Shown: in pieces, positions 1-10,304 of the stretch | Position numbering within the stretch: position 1 is the stretch's first letter | How the letters are laid out: the number at the start of each line of letters is the position of its first letter | Assembly (NCBI RefSeq): GCF_037102585.1 | Contig: NW_027043820.1 | Span: 902,501-966,500, forward strand | Source of the DNA: Saccharomycopsis crataegensis | Taxonomy: Eukaryota; Ascomycota; Saccharomycetes; Ascoideales; Saccharomycopsidaceae | Direction of reading: 5' to 3' | DNA length: 64,000 bases | Notes under the pieces: generated by a model | Database searches by the model: none | What the model was told of the DNA's origin: nothing | What the model saw: the letters and a program-made list of their open reading frames with translations, nothing else | Program-made: the position numbers and the translations under genes

Positions 1-2047
1 CGCGGTGATTAATGTGCGATACTTCAAAAGTTTGATGAATTGGCTCAAAGAAGTGAATTACTTGATGGCGAATTTCAACGTTACAAATTTCAGGAGATTC
101 TTGGAATTAGTGTTCTGGAAATCAGGATCAGTTGGCAGCTTTGATTGTGGAACCACATGGGGAGAAACTGTAGTTTGGAGATCGTGGGTCCAATTATTCA
201 TGATCCGTGATAACAAATCATTATTTGGCAGTGACGTCAAGTTATGTGAAGTGATGCTTGGTCAAATGAACTGGTTTGCCGGAATTGAAAGTGGATGGTT
301 AAACATGGCATTTGGTGGGTGTCAACCAGAACACCCACGGGTGAATGCGTCTTCTTCCAACAATGTGCAACATCAAGGAGTTTTTGGAATTATAGATACT
401 GATCCCATGGAATTCATTCAACGAGATTTATCGATTCCTAAATCCTACCATGGTGGGGATGCTGTGGGTCTACCACCAAAACCTCAGAAGAAAAATAAAA
501 AGAAATCGAAACTGAAGACCAGATCACCTGCTGATGTCGGGTCTTTATCTTTATCATCATTCAATGGTGAAGCTCCTGCTTCAATAATGAGATCACTCGA
601 AATGATCATCAACTATGATTTGGTATTTATGGAATCTGCTAAAACGCCGTATTATTGCTCTTCATCAAACATCAAAGTCTCGCATCGAGAAAAACTCACT
701 GAATTGTTGGGCCAGGTGGAGTCCACGGTATTTGAATGGATGTCGAATATCTCAAACAATCCATCTCGTCAACGTCAAATATTGTCTCGATCAATTGTGA
801 ATTTTGACTCTCTCCAAGTGGCGGCAGAAAGATTTGATCTATGGACCCACGAAGAATTGGGGATCAAAGAGTATACGCAATTTGTCCCTCGAAAACAACA
901 ATTATCTGCTATTCTCAGAGATTTACCACCAGCATTACCATTTGCCACGTACGTTTATTATCTTAAGCTTCAAACGATGTTGCAATATTTGCTTAAAGGT
1001 ACACCGCTTCAAATTTACAAGCCTTGGGAATGGAGTTGTGTAAATTGGTACGGGGCGTATTTCGCGGATAATTTAATAATCGTCTTGAATCGTATGAAGC
1101 AATGTAATACCGCTAAGATGCAGAAGTTACGGTATAAGATCCGCGAGGTTGAAAAGTTGGAGAATCCTGCGAAGTTTGCCAAGTTAGTGGAACTAATGAA
1201 GCAGGATTTGGTATTCAAGTATCATTTATCAGAAGTTAATAAGTTTGCTGGGACCACCACCACCACCACCTCCTCCTCCTCCTCGTCACAATCAGTGTAT
1301 AAGACTTACAATCATCAATGTCTCGAGATTCTTCAATTGAAATTAGCCAAGCTCATGAAAGTGGAGGATTCATTATTGGACGAAATGAACTATTATGAAT
1401 CATTGAAGAGCATGTGCCGTGGAACCCACCAATTATTAGAAGTTTATAGTAACTTGGGGGTTCTGGTGGTGTGTAAACCCGAATTCACATGGATTGAAAC
1501 GGTTATTGCCAAGGCAAGTTCTTCTTCTTCTTCACTGGTTGGTTTTTCTGATGACGATTCATTCATGGCGAAACTATTTGGTCTCAGATTTAAATCTTTC
1601 TCATCGGTGGGAGTGCCAGATCCACTAACTTTTTCCCAGTTTGTCATTGCGACCACTAAGGATCAGAAGTACTTGAGTGACAATAATATGGTCAACTGGG
1701 GTTTGTTGAAGAGCAATTTCGATTCGATATTACTAGAATTCTCTAGGACCAAAAAATTGGTAAAGGATCAATTGGATAAACTTGAAAAGGAATCATCTGA
1801 TGGTGTTAGCAATAGTTTTGGTAAATACAACCAGCTTACTAATCTACTTAAATGCAGTATTCAGCATTCCCTTACGATCTTCAAGACCAAACAGATGATT
1901 GAAACCCTTGAGCCAGAACTGCCAATCATGAGCAAAACTGATATTGCAAAGTTGATCAAATCGCAGAATTATGCTGGAGAAATCCAGTACGAGGTAGGCG
2001 AAGGCGAGGCAAGCTGGTTCCCATTAGTAAAGTTGGTCAAGAAATGA
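1..2047 (+). CDS. MAK10: NatC N-acetyltransferase auxiliary subunit Mak10/NAA35, 5'-truncated by the window edge
   Basis: This is the ribosome-anchoring subunit of the NatC N-terminal acetyltransferase, which works with Mak3 and Mak31 in the cytosol. The frame is open from the left edge (first full codon at position 2) to a TGA at 2045-2047, so the N-terminal part lies outside the window; the first in-frame GTG is not a believable start. Hallmarks, counted from the edge: an FMIRDNKSLFG block near residue 65, a block around residue 255 ending RQRQ, and, near residues 307-345, LPFATYVYYLKL, an LLKG turn and IYKPWEW. These match my recollection of the yeast Mak10 core. Poly-Thr and poly-Ser runs near residue 420 come from ACC and TCC triplets. 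The family assignment is from memory of conserved blocks, not from a search. Confidence 0.8.
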   Translation, partial: AVINVRYFKSLMNWLKEVNYLMANFNVTNFRRFLELVFWKSGSVGSFDCGTTWGETVVWRSWVQLFMIRDNKSLFGSDVKLCEVMLGQMNWFAGIESGWLNMAFGGCQPEHPRVNASSSNNVQHQGVFGIIDTDPMEFIQRDLSIPKSYHGGDAVGLPPKPQKKNKKKSKLKTRSPADVGSLSLSSFNGEAPASIMRSLEMIINYDLVFMESAKTPYYCSSSNIKVSHREKLTELLGQVESTVFEWMSNISNNPSRQRQILSRSIVNFDSLQVAAERFDLWTHEELGIKEYTQFVPRKQQLSAILRDLPPALPFATYVYYLKLQTMLQYLLKGTPLQIYKPWEWSCVNWYGAYFADNLIIVLNRMKQCNTAKMQKLRYKIREVEKLENPAKFAKLVELMKQDLVFKYHLSEVNKFAGTTTTTTSSSSSSQSVYKTYNHQCLEILQLKLAKLMKVEDSLLDEMNYYESLKSMCRGTHQLLEVYSNLGVLVVCKPEFTWIETVIAKASSSSSSLVGFSDDDSFMAKLFGLRFKSFSSVGVPDPLTFSQFVIATTKDQKYLSDNNMVNWGLLKSNFDSILLEFSRTKKLVKDQLDKLEKESSDGVSNSFGKYNQLTNLLKCSIQHSLTIFKTKQMIETLEPELPIMSKTDIAKLIKSQNYAGEIQYEVGEGEASWFPLVKLVKK

Positions 2048-2378
2048 ATGATGAGAAATATCGTTTAAATAGTTGAATAGTTACTTTGTAATATTAAAAT
2101 GAAATAAACTTTTAATTCTTCTTCTGTGTATCGCTGTAAAAAAGAATTTCCAGACCCATGGATAAGGCGCCCCATGTGATGTGGAGCAATAATAACCCCT
2201 CATGAAGCCAGCTGAATTTGTATACATCGATATGACTTCATCCCCATAATATACAAAAAAAAAAACAAAAAAAAACCTCATATATCCCACAAAAACCCTC
2301 AATCCTCATTTTTGTATAATAATTTATAGCCATTAGATTATTACGGTTATCGGTGATCATATAATACACATATAAACT
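2048..2378. other. Intergenic spacer MAK10 to BAR/PH-like gene
   Basis: This 331-bp spacer lies between two plus-strand genes. It holds the MAK10 3' end and the promoter of the next gene, with A-rich runs at about 2251-2275 and an AT-rich stretch from 2310. No gene, RNA or clear regulatory motif was seen. Confidence 0.5.
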
Positions 2379-4814
2379 ATGGCCAACGTTCCTTCACCCC
2401 TCGCTCCACCATTACCTTCGAGAGCCAGCAATGGTGGTGACCAGGCTTTCGCTACTACTCCATTTACCAACCAAGAAACAAACTTAACTAGGAAAATCCA
2501 CGATATCGACGAGCCGTTTCCTGACCCATCGCAACTTTTGTCAGAACGGTTAGACAATTGGTTGCATTGCGTGAACATCTTATACGAATATGTCGATACT
2601 TATACCACGTTGACCAAGAAACAAATTCAAGGGTATGAGAAAATTAAAAAATCCATCTCGACTTTACCCCGGTTCACCAGATACGAAGGGCATTTGGGAG
2701 GGGTGGTTGATGGTTCTGGTACTGGGGCTCCAACTTTAGGAAGAACGACCGGCAGCACCGGCAGCGAGCCAGAAGGAGGGAGTATCTACGTTCCTAAAGG
2801 TGGTAATCGGCTCATTGGAGGTACTAGGACCAATACCATGGGGAGTAGTGAGATTGTATTGGATGCCTTAAATGGTTCACTGACCGCCCACCTGGCCAAA
2901 GAAGTAGAAGTGACGGCGGCAGCCCACGATGCGTTGCCTAGTTATTCTGATTCCGGGAGTGTTCCTGATTCGTCTGCCCAGCAGAAAATCATTGAGAATA
3001 ACGAGTTTGCCCCGCATAATCGAGGGATTGATGGATTATTCGAGATGTTGAGGGTGAAAAACGACATGAATTTGACATCGTTGCAAAATTTGGATCAACA
3101 GGTGAAAGAACAAATTTTACCGGTGTTCAAGGAATTAATTGGCGAAGTATCCAATTATAAAAAAAAATTCAATAGTACCATTGAGAAGAACAATAAAACT
3201 TTAAAAAAAATCGACAAATCCAAAAAAAAATTGGTGGGTGAATTGGAAAACTCGATCAGACAATACAATGAAAACGCCTCGGCTCCTCTTAAGTCATCTA
3301 CGGGGATCTTGCCTGCGGATAATATCAATTATGATAAAGATCCGTTCTTGATGAAGAAATTGTTCTTCAAGAATTTGAATGAACAATTTACCATGGAAAA
3401 CACGCTCATTGAACAAATGATCACTTTGAAAGAAGAGATTTTTGGATTGGAGATCAAAATCGTCGATACCATAAAGAAATTAATTGTGTTATTCAACAAT
3501 TTCCAAATCAACAGTTGTGAAGAAATGATAAATAATCTCCTGATCATTAACCAAGAATTTTCTTTGCTCGATGACAAGTTTGAAATATCCAAGTTTTTAT
3601 CCAGCAACGTGGAAACCGGGGCCAAAAGCAGCAAACAAGAAATTGAGCAGAAAGACGAAATGTTGCTATTATTATCCAGTAAATTGCCTACCGATAGTAA
3701 GTTGGTGCAGATGAATTTGAAAAGAGATATAAAGTACATTAAAGTAGACGATCGCAAACTTCTTGGTACCATTAATCATGATTCGACAATCCCGATCCTC
3801 AAAGAGTTGATCACCTACCAAGAGATTAGAAAATTGTCACTTAAGGATCGAATCCAGAAAGATCATATGAAGAATGATTATTTTGCCTTGACCAAGTTGA
3901 AGTATTTATTTGTCTTTGGCACGGAAAATGATATCAATAGCAATAATGGCAACGAAAAATCTCATGACACGGTTGTTGATGTTGATGTCAGTGATAAATT
4001 GTTGACTGCTGTGGATAAAGATATTTTGAAAGGCGAGTTGGAGCCATCGTTGGTATTTTATTTACCAAAATGCTCGGTTATCGAGGATATTGACAGTGAT
4101 GAGGATAATGACTCGGCCAGTTCGTCGTCTTCCAATAATACTAATTCCGGAGGTCTTTCTCGTTCAAAGACTTTGAAATCAAGATTTGGCAGCATCAAGC
4201 GGAAATTGAAATCTGAAAAACCGTTGAAACCTAATGAATACCAAATCAAATTTGTTGGTATTGATCTTAACCACCGGCTTTTGAATAAATTCAGTAAAAG
4301 TGCCCATAAACGGACCATTGTGATGAAGTTCTCCACCAAAGACCAATATCAAGTTTGGAACAGTTTGATTCGAGAAATGAGTGGTGATTTGCAAGAATTG
4401 GCAGAGGATTTTGATGAGAGGTTGGATATTGGGGCTGTCACTAGTAGCAGAGGTAGTACTCCACCAGCGCAAAGTGGATTGCCAGTTGCCGCCGAGGAGG
4501 CTACTATTAAAGAGCCTAGCAAACAAGAAGACAGAGCGTTGTCTCAAGATGATGATGAAGAAGAAGAAGCAAAGGACATTATTTCAAACCACTTGAATGA
4601 AAGTTTCACACAGAATACTATTGAGTCAAAGGCTACAGCCAACAAGAGGGCGGAGACTGTGATGAGCAGTGAACATCCTAGTGATGAGGATTTTAGTGAT
4701 GCGGGAGCAGATAGTATTTTTGAGTTAAGAGAAGCAATCAAGAAGGACAAAGAAAAAGAAGGCGGGAGCGCAAAAGAAGGCGCGACGTTTGTCGAAGACT
4801 CTCAGATACAGTAG
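2379..4814 (+). CDS. Putative BAR/PH-like membrane signalling protein (fungal, Slm/Ask10-like; tentative)
   Basis: The 811-residue protein has a Pro- and Ser-rich head, then PFPDPSQLLSERLDNW, resembling the block that opens the BAR region of fungal Slm-type proteins (proline, ERL, then a tryptophan). A Gly/Thr-rich disordered insert follows. Residues of about 220-480 are a long Lys/Glu-rich helical region that fits a BAR or F-BAR coil. After a Ser/Asp-rich linker, residues of about 620-675 (YQIKFVGIDL through QVWNSLIREM) look like the last strands and C-terminal helix of a PH domain. An acidic tail ends the protein. If the family is right, it would bind phosphoinositides at the plasma membrane. 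I cannot assign an orthologue. Start: first ATG, A-rich context. Confidence 0.45.
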   Translation: MANVPSPLAPPLPSRASNGGDQAFATTPFTNQETNLTRKIHDIDEPFPDPSQLLSERLDNWLHCVNILYEYVDTYTTLTKKQIQGYEKIKKSISTLPRFTRYEGHLGGVVDGSGTGAPTLGRTTGSTGSEPEGGSIYVPKGGNRLIGGTRTNTMGSSEIVLDALNGSLTAHLAKEVEVTAAAHDALPSYSDSGSVPDSSAQQKIIENNEFAPHNRGIDGLFEMLRVKNDMNLTSLQNLDQQVKEQILPVFKELIGEVSNYKKKFNSTIEKNNKTLKKIDKSKKKLVGELENSIRQYNENASAPLKSSTGILPADNINYDKDPFLMKKLFFKNLNEQFTMENTLIEQMITLKEEIFGLEIKIVDTIKKLIVLFNNFQINSCEEMINNLLIINQEFSLLDDKFEISKFLSSNVETGAKSSKQEIEQKDEMLLLLSSKLPTDSKLVQMNLKRDIKYIKVDDRKLLGTINHDSTIPILKELITYQEIRKLSLKDRIQKDHMKNDYFALTKLKYLFVFGTENDINSNNGNEKSHDTVVDVDVSDKLLTAVDKDILKGELEPSLVFYLPKCSVIEDIDSDEDNDSASSSSSNNTNSGGLSRSKTLKSRFGSIKRKLKSEKPLKPNEYQIKFVGIDLNHRLLNKFSKSAHKRTIVMKFSTKDQYQVWNSLIREMSGDLQELAEDFDERLDIGAVTSSRGSTPPAQSGLPVAAEEATIKEPSKQEDRALSQDDDEEEEAKDIISNHLNESFTQNTIESKATANKRAETVMSSEHPSDEDFSDAGADSIFELREAIKKDKEKEGGSAKEGATFVEDSQIQ

Positions 4815-5503
4815 TATTATCACCATTGATGCTGTGTTTGTTATTACAATAATCTGTATTTGCACGTCAGTCAGTTGTGTAATTAATATTAATATACGAG
4901 AGAATCAAAAATTGCCCACGTCCTCGTAAAAAAAAAAACTGAAGCACACCGCACCGCACGTGGTGATACTTTCATGTGTCAAAGAAGAAAAAAAAAAAAA
5001 AAAAATTCCATTTCCTTTGTTTGTGTTATCAGCCATAAAAGTTTTCATATACAAGAGCGAAGCAAAGACTGAGGCTGGCTGAACACTGCATACTCTGGGT
5101 GGGGAAATAGCCAAATAAGTGAATAATTACAAGGTGATTCTCTCTTGGGTTTCTGCTCTCCAGGCGGTTTTGTCTGTATCGCCTGATATTTTTGTTTTGC
5201 TTTTGCCATCATTACCAGAGATTACAGTTTATTAGCGAGCAATCTTTGTACTTACCGAGCCAAGCGTCAAACACCGCCAATAAAACGTAAAAATACCCAA
5301 TACTGAACCACAATCCACAAGAGAAACAAAATACGGGAAACATAACAAAATATACATCCACTTATCAAAGAGTTGAAACCCTCCTCCTTTTTTTTTCTTT
5401 TTTTTTTTTCTTTCTTGCGTTTTATCATCTTCCCATTGAACAAACAAACAACATTGAAACTCAAAGAGATTCAGCACAACAACATTGCATAATAATAATA
5501 ACG
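4815..5503. other. Intergenic spacer with homopolymer runs
   Basis: This 689-bp spacer lies between plus-strand genes. It has A-runs at about 4927-4939 and 4985-5005, and a T/C-rich tract at 5388-5415 that probably forms the core promoter of the next gene. A GTAAGT donor-like hexamer is present on the minus strand at 5250-5255, but no branch site was found to pair with it. No gene is supported. Confidence 0.45.
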
Positions 5504-5755
5504 ATGATGATTCTAGAATACTTTCCTCAAATTTCGGTTATTCAAGGATTTACCATGAGCTCTGAAGTTGAAATTATATTGAAGGTGTCGATGGTGATAT
5601 TGCAAATGATTCAGTTCACCAGCGGGTTGCTTTCTGTATTGATAATTGGTCCTGTTGTGGGATTGGTGTTGTTTGATTTATTGAGATATGTGTACCGGCT
5701 ACTCAGCTCTTCTTCTACCACTAAACAAGTTGTTGGTAAAAGGAAGATGGATTGA
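5504..5755 (+). CDS. Small two-helix membrane protein, function unknown
   Basis: An 83-residue open frame begins with two adjacent ATGs (5504 and 5507); a third in-frame ATG sits at residue 18. Residues of about 23-67 are strongly hydrophobic (IILKVSMVILQMI, then LLSVLIIGPVVGLVLF) and would form two membrane-spanning helices with a short turn. A basic and serine-rich tail (RYVYRLL, then KRKMD at the end) probably faces the cytosol. The upstream T/C tract and A-rich leader look like a yeast promoter. I do not recognise the family. The hydrophobic pattern and FDLLRYVYRLL tail make a real gene more likely than chance, but this is unproven. Confidence 0.5.
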   Translation: MMILEYFPQISVIQGFTMSSEVEIILKVSMVILQMIQFTSGLLSVLIIGPVVGLVLFDLLRYVYRLLSSSSTTKQVVGKRKMD

Positions 5756-6214
5756 CCCATCACCATCTTGTGTTTGTTCCCGATATGCCGTTACATGGTG
5801 GATATTTCATATTCTTGCTGGTTACAATTTCATACGCTACTCCATATATACTATACTGAATGCTGCTGTTTCCTATTTTTATTATTATTATTATTATTAC
5901 TTCCTATTCTCTGTGCTTTATGTCTGATGGTGGTTTGGTGATTTAATGTATCTCCCTGCCTGATGTCTGGGTTTTCTGGTTTGTGGCTTTTTTTTTCTTG
6001 TTGTTGTTGTCGTTCCTCTTTTCCCTGTGTGTGTCTGGGTGTTTTTGGAATTTTTTCTTGTTGTTTCCCATTTCTGGTTTTTTTTTTCTCGTTTCCTTCC
6101 TCTCCTACATCTTTTTCTCTTGTTTTTTTTTCTGTTATTATTTGGGCAGAGAAGAAAATCAGAATTATCATCTTGAAAGATGATTGTCTGTGTATTGGTC
6201 ATTTGCTGGTTCTT

Positions 6215-6531
6215 ATGACTCAATTACAAGGTATGTCGATTGTCTTACCAAGTTTTATTTTTGTTCAATTTGATTGCCAATGATGAATGTTTCTTTTTAA
6301 CCTTATCTACATTACATGAGAATTTTAAAGTGATTAGGAAAAGATTTTCTGAGTTGTTGTTGTTATTGTTGTTGTTGTTTCATCAATTTATTTGTTCACT
6401 AAGCTGATTAATGGGTGTTAATTTCTTGGAATGTTTCTTTTACTAACAATAAGACAGATAATCATCGTCAAAACTTTGCGTATAGTTGTTGGTATATTTT
6501 TTTACCGTTACAATTTTTCCGAGAGCTGTGA
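6215..6531 (+). other. Possible spliced short transcript or micro-ORF (intron 6231-6457)
   Basis: A GTATGT donor at 6231 follows the sequence CAATTACAAG. A perfect TACTAAC branch site lies at 6441-6447, and AG acceptors end at 6453 and 6457. Use of the second acceptor gives a 227-nt intron and joins 6215-6230 to 6458-6531, a 29-residue frame with a hydrophobic middle (WYIFLPLQFF) that ends in TGA. Use of the first gives a 7-codon frame. The unit could be a tiny membrane protein gene, a 5'-leader intron of TOM6, or a spliced non-coding RNA. The splice signals are seen directly; everything else is inference. Confidence 0.3.
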
Positions 6532-6558
6532 AATATGATGATTATTTTTTCTCTCCTG

Positions 6559-6560
<2 letters not shown>

Positions 6561-6600
<40 letters not shown>
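6561..6600. repeat. ATCT tetranucleotide microsatellite, 10 units
   Basis: Ten perfect ATCT units lie in the TOM6 upstream region, directly followed by an AT-alternating patch. Confidence 0.95.
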
Positions 6601-6602
<2 letters not shown>

Positions 6603-6700
6603 ATACATATATATATCTCTACTTATCAAACGATTATCATCTCTCCAATTGTTATTGTAATGAGTGAGTGCTCCAAGTAAGAACTCCCCTCGATGTCCTC

Positions 6701-6706
6701 CACGTG
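6701..6706. promoter_or_regulatory. E-box CACGTG upstream of TOM6
   Basis: CACGTG followed by AC lies 129 bp before the TOM6 ATG. In yeasts this core is bound by bHLH factors such as Cbf1. The motif is seen; its use is inferred. Confidence 0.4.
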
Positions 6707-6834
6707 ACCAAGGCAGAAATTACACCGAAATTTCAACCGCCAGAAAAATAAGAGAAAAAATTTTGTGAGCTTCTGCGATGATGATACACTACACACAACA
6801 ACAACTACAAATATAAATAAATAAATATATCACA

Positions 6835-7076
6835 ATGTACGGCGGTGCTTTTCCTCGTGTTGCTCAAGAACCAGAACCAACTTCCAGATTCCAACAGTTC
6901 AAGAAGACCCCATTGTACCCAGTGTTGGTCAACGGGGTGCTCTTCACCGCTGGCGTGTGGTTTATCCAATCTCCATTGATGGATCTTTTGAACCCTCAGT
7001 AAGTGGTGTTTTTTCCTATTATTACCAATTTGCATTCACTACGATGATTATTAAACTAACGCATTTTAGATTCTAA
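6835..7076 (+). CDS. TOM6: Tom6, small subunit of the mitochondrial outer-membrane translocase; one intron
   Basis: Tom6 stabilises the TOM complex and is a tail-anchored outer-membrane protein. The first exon (6835-6998) encodes a short soluble head, then SRFQQFKKTPLYPVLVNG, then GVWFIQSPLMDLLNP. This closely follows the yeast Tom6 C-terminal half, in which QSPLMD and a terminal PQL are conserved. A GTAAGT donor at 6999, an AACTAAC branch site at 7054-7060 and a TTTTAG acceptor ending at 7069 define a 71-nt intron. Joining 6835-6998 to 7070-7076 gives a 56-residue protein ending NPQF, which matches the yeast ending PQL. Without splicing, the donor itself supplies TAA and the protein ends NPQ, one residue shorter. 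The gene is too short to stand out by length alone. The family call rests on the C-terminal block. Confidence 0.88.
6999..7069 (+). other. TOM6: TOM6 intron (71 nt)
   Basis: The donor is GTAAGT, the branch AACTAAC, and the acceptor TTTTAG lies about 10 nt beyond the branch A. The intron interrupts the penultimate codon (CA before, A after), leaving a 7-nt coding tail. Confidence 0.8.
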
Positions 7077-7725
7077 GCTAAATTAATCACAGTTATGGTT
7101 GTCTTGTCTTGTCTTGTCTTGTCTTGTCTATGTTTGGTGATCCCTCATGCTTTTGCTTCGTCGCTGTTAATGTCTAGTTTCTTTTGATGTTCAATTAATC
7201 CTGTAAATAGAATAAACACACTCTGGGAATAATTTTACACGATGGTTTTATGATTTTCATTTTTTTTTTCTTTGCTTTTCATTGTAAAAACCAATTCCAT
7301 ATTTCAAATCAAAGGATTACCATTTGGAGAAGTATAATTGCTTAATCAATGATAATGGGATTAATCATTTCAATTATATTTGATTATTGTTTTTTATTGT
7401 TGACTCTCCTTTCTTGTTTCTTACTTTGGGGTGTTGTGCTCTACTTTACTTTTCACAATTAAGGATCCCTCCTTCCACAACCTCAGGAGCATCACCACAC
7501 CACATTTCATTTTAATGGCCACCACTTAAAAGTTATATACCGTTAACAATAATATTATTACTATCATCAAATATAAATATAATGCTCTCTTGAAGATAAT
7601 TTCTGTAGTACATCTATTCAGCCCACTTTATTTCTTTTTCTTAACTTTCATTTTTTTTTACACAAAACGTACATGTTATCGGTCGATATTAAAACATAGT
7701 AAAGCAGACAGGTATCAACCTAACC
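7077..7725. other. Intergenic spacer TOM6 to GPHR gene, with GTCTT repeat
   Basis: This 649-bp spacer lies between plus-strand genes. It contains five GTCTT units at 7101-7125, which fall in the TOM6 3' untranslated region, a T-run at 7260-7270 and a T-rich stretch at 7650-7660 near the next promoter. No other structure was seen. Confidence 0.5.
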
Positions 7726-8425
7726 ATGCTCGAGTCGCTACTAGCTGACTTCTTCAGCTTAATATTTATTGCAGTCTCCTGTGTCACCTACTACATATGG
7801 TGCTCGAAATTTGTCTATCCATTTCTTCCGTCATTTTTTGCGGCTGATCAAGATGGGCTGGACGAAGACGTCAACGATGCCAGCTTCGAGAAACTCCTCC
7901 ACAGGTTGTTCGCCACCACTATATCTTTATCCATGCTACTAATCCAACTATATTTATTCCAAATCATCAATTTCCTTTCCAGTGGGGTCAATAGACTAGC
8001 GTTCAAGTTGAGCTTGAATTGTTTGATGTTTTTGATTGTATTGTTGATCCCATTGATCATCATATATCTTTTGACAAGCCACTTTTACCAATTCTTCGAT
8101 ATCGATTCGAAGATCCTGAAGTTGCTCGATAAATTGCAAATCAACAATGGCAACCTTAGTACAAAACAAGTCACGACATTGACTGTGCTATTTTTCATTT
8201 GCTGGTTGACATGCGTCTCGAAAATTCAATTATTATTCCCATCGACCAGACAAGAGGTTCAGGAAACCACGTCGAAATTGATCAAAGTCTCGAGCAACGA
8301 TTCCATAACCGCAAAATACATCATCAATATATCACTAATAGGAATAACAATGATGGGATCGATCACCGGGTTTAATTCTTTGATCACAATATACAAAAAC
8401 GTCTTCAAGAAAAGCAAGCCAACAG

Positions 8426-8460
<35 letters not shown>

Positions 8461-10080
8461 GAAATTGCCAATTCCAAGCCAGAACAAATATCAATACTCA
8501 AACAAAACCTCAAAATTTTATTGAAAAATCACCAAGAAATTCTGGATCTATTAGAATCAAGACGGCAGAAATATTTGATGTTGAAACGATCCGTTGGTTT
8601 AGAAGCATATTCCCAACAAAACATCAATGATTTACAAAATCAGGTCGCTACATTTCAAAATTATTTAAAAGTTATCAAATCAAACATTCTAAAAACCAAA
8701 AACAAAATCAACAATTTGGAGGCCTCGACATCCGTATTCTTCGATATCATCAATTTGAATTTCACAAAGTTTTCTAGTTTATTCAACAAAATCATGGTGG
8801 TGTATTGCTCGTATCGTTATATTTCCATCATTCTAATAAAGTTACCGTTATTCATATATTCATACTTGTTTACCCCCAATAATAGCAGCAACCATTATCA
8901 TAATCATAATAATATTGGTAATGATAATGAAGAACAAAATTCCCATTCGTCATTATCTATAAATTTGAAAAATTACCTTTCAAAAAATTACTACCAAAAT
9001 ACTATTGACGAACTATCACTTTTGAATACCATCGAATTATTCATCTCTATTTGTTTTTTCATCACCTGTTTCACCGGGGTGTTGAACACTTTCAACAATT
9101 TAATTCTCATTGCCTCGAAGATCTCATCTGAAAGGAAACTTTTAAGTTCAATGATGAAGTCGTCCTCGTCGACGAAAAGAAATCTTCACAAAAGGATGAT
9201 TTCCGAACCTATCAATGATAACCCATATAGTCAAAGTATATCTAACTCGCCGATCCAAACAATAGAAATATCCAACCAATCTCCAAGAGTTAATAATGAC
9301 ATGGGAAACCCATCAATATCGGTTGAAAACCACCAGCTTCAACCAAAAATGTCTTCGCCTCTCAGGACACCAAAACGAGAATTCAGCAAATCTATCTCTA
9401 CTGGTTCGGCAAGGATCAAATATTCCCAAAATGTGGCGTTGACCCCCACCAGGGGAAATTTCATCAAATCTTTGACTCCATTGAATTCACGATTACAAGA
9501 GGCCATTGCTCTTGAACAGGATCCGGATTCGGTGTATGTTAACAATGATCATCAAAAATATCAAGAGCAGCAGCAGCAGCAGCAAACAGGATTGCTTGAG
9601 CCGTTCCAGACGGCTGCTCAATACTCAGAAATCGATTTAAAACAACCACTATTGAAACCTGCTAGCCATTTCAACGATAAACTCACCATAATCTCGCTGC
9701 ATTTTGATAATTTGAACATTTCTGAGAATTTGGAGCTTTTTGCTAGTCAAACCAACCAAGCAAAATTAATTTCCTCGTGTGAAAAATTGTTGATTAGTGA
9801 ATTGACGGTGATTTATATCATTTCTACCTCGTTAATGATCAGATCCACCTTTGGTAACCAATCGGTAAATATCATCAATAACTTGTTTGGGTTGTTTGAG
9901 TTCGATATCCATTATTTGGAAAATTTGTTTGAATTCTGGTTCGTGGTCGCTAGTGCCATCACCTGTTTGGTGTTGGTCTTTGATAGGAAAAAGAGTCTTA
10001 TTTTTGGTACGTTGATCGGCAATGATGAAGGATTTTTGGATGAAGAAAGTAGTATAGTTCAAAACTTCCAGCAATATTAA
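7726..10080 (+). CDS. GPHR-type (Golgi pH regulator / ABA-GPCR-like) polytopic membrane protein
   Basis: The 784-residue protein has about five hydrophobic helices in its first 230 residues and about four more in its C-terminal half (near 350, 440, 700 and 745). The segment ISLIGITMMGSITGFNSL near residue 205 matches the conserved GVTLMALLSGFGAV-type block of the Golgi pH regulator family. It is followed, as in the family, by a long charged helix (about 250-325). Family members are anion channels or regulators of Golgi acidity in animals, and related proteins were reported as plant hormone receptors. The fungal role is not established. A large Ser/Asn/Gln-rich disordered insert (about 465-640) makes it longer than the animal protein. 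A TCA repeat gives a serine run near residue 240. The start is the first ATG, before a hydrophobic helix. Confidence 0.75.
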
Positions 10081-10271
10081 GAAAAAAAAAAAAAAAAAAA
10101 AGACCAAAGTGGTTGATGGAAATATACAGGGAATTGGGGGGTAAGGTTTTGCCATTCATTATGTTTTCTTTCTTTCTTTCTTTCTGTTTGTGTTTTTAGA
10201 GGTCATGGTTGTTATTTTTTTTAGAGCTTATGATTTTCTGGAAACCATTTAAATGATCCATTGGATTTCAA

Positions 10272-10304
<33 letters not shown>

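Larger units (their letters stand above)
5756..6834. other. Long spacer with pyrimidine tract, microsatellites and an unexplained intron-like unit
   Basis: This 1,079-bp stretch lies upstream of TOM6. It holds a TTA repeat at about 5878-5899, a T/C-rich tract at 5980-6135, a TTG-rich patch at 6353-6380, ten ATCT units at 6561-6600, and an E-box CACGTG at 6701-6706, 129 bp before the TOM6 start. Strong splice signals at 6231-6457 are listed separately. Longer open frames here are driven by the low-complexity sequence and are not believable genes. Confidence 0.5.

Noticed and set aside
5232-5477. Possible minus-strand spliced gene using the GTAAGT at 5250-5255
   Set aside because: No TACTAAC-like branch site or plausible second exon was found downstream, and the frame includes a Lys run from an A-rich tract.
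5963-6283. Phe/Cys/Ser-rich 106-codon frame and its reverse-strand Lys-rich partners
   Set aside because: They arise from a T/C-rich tract read in several frames on both strands, with no conserved motif or promoter.
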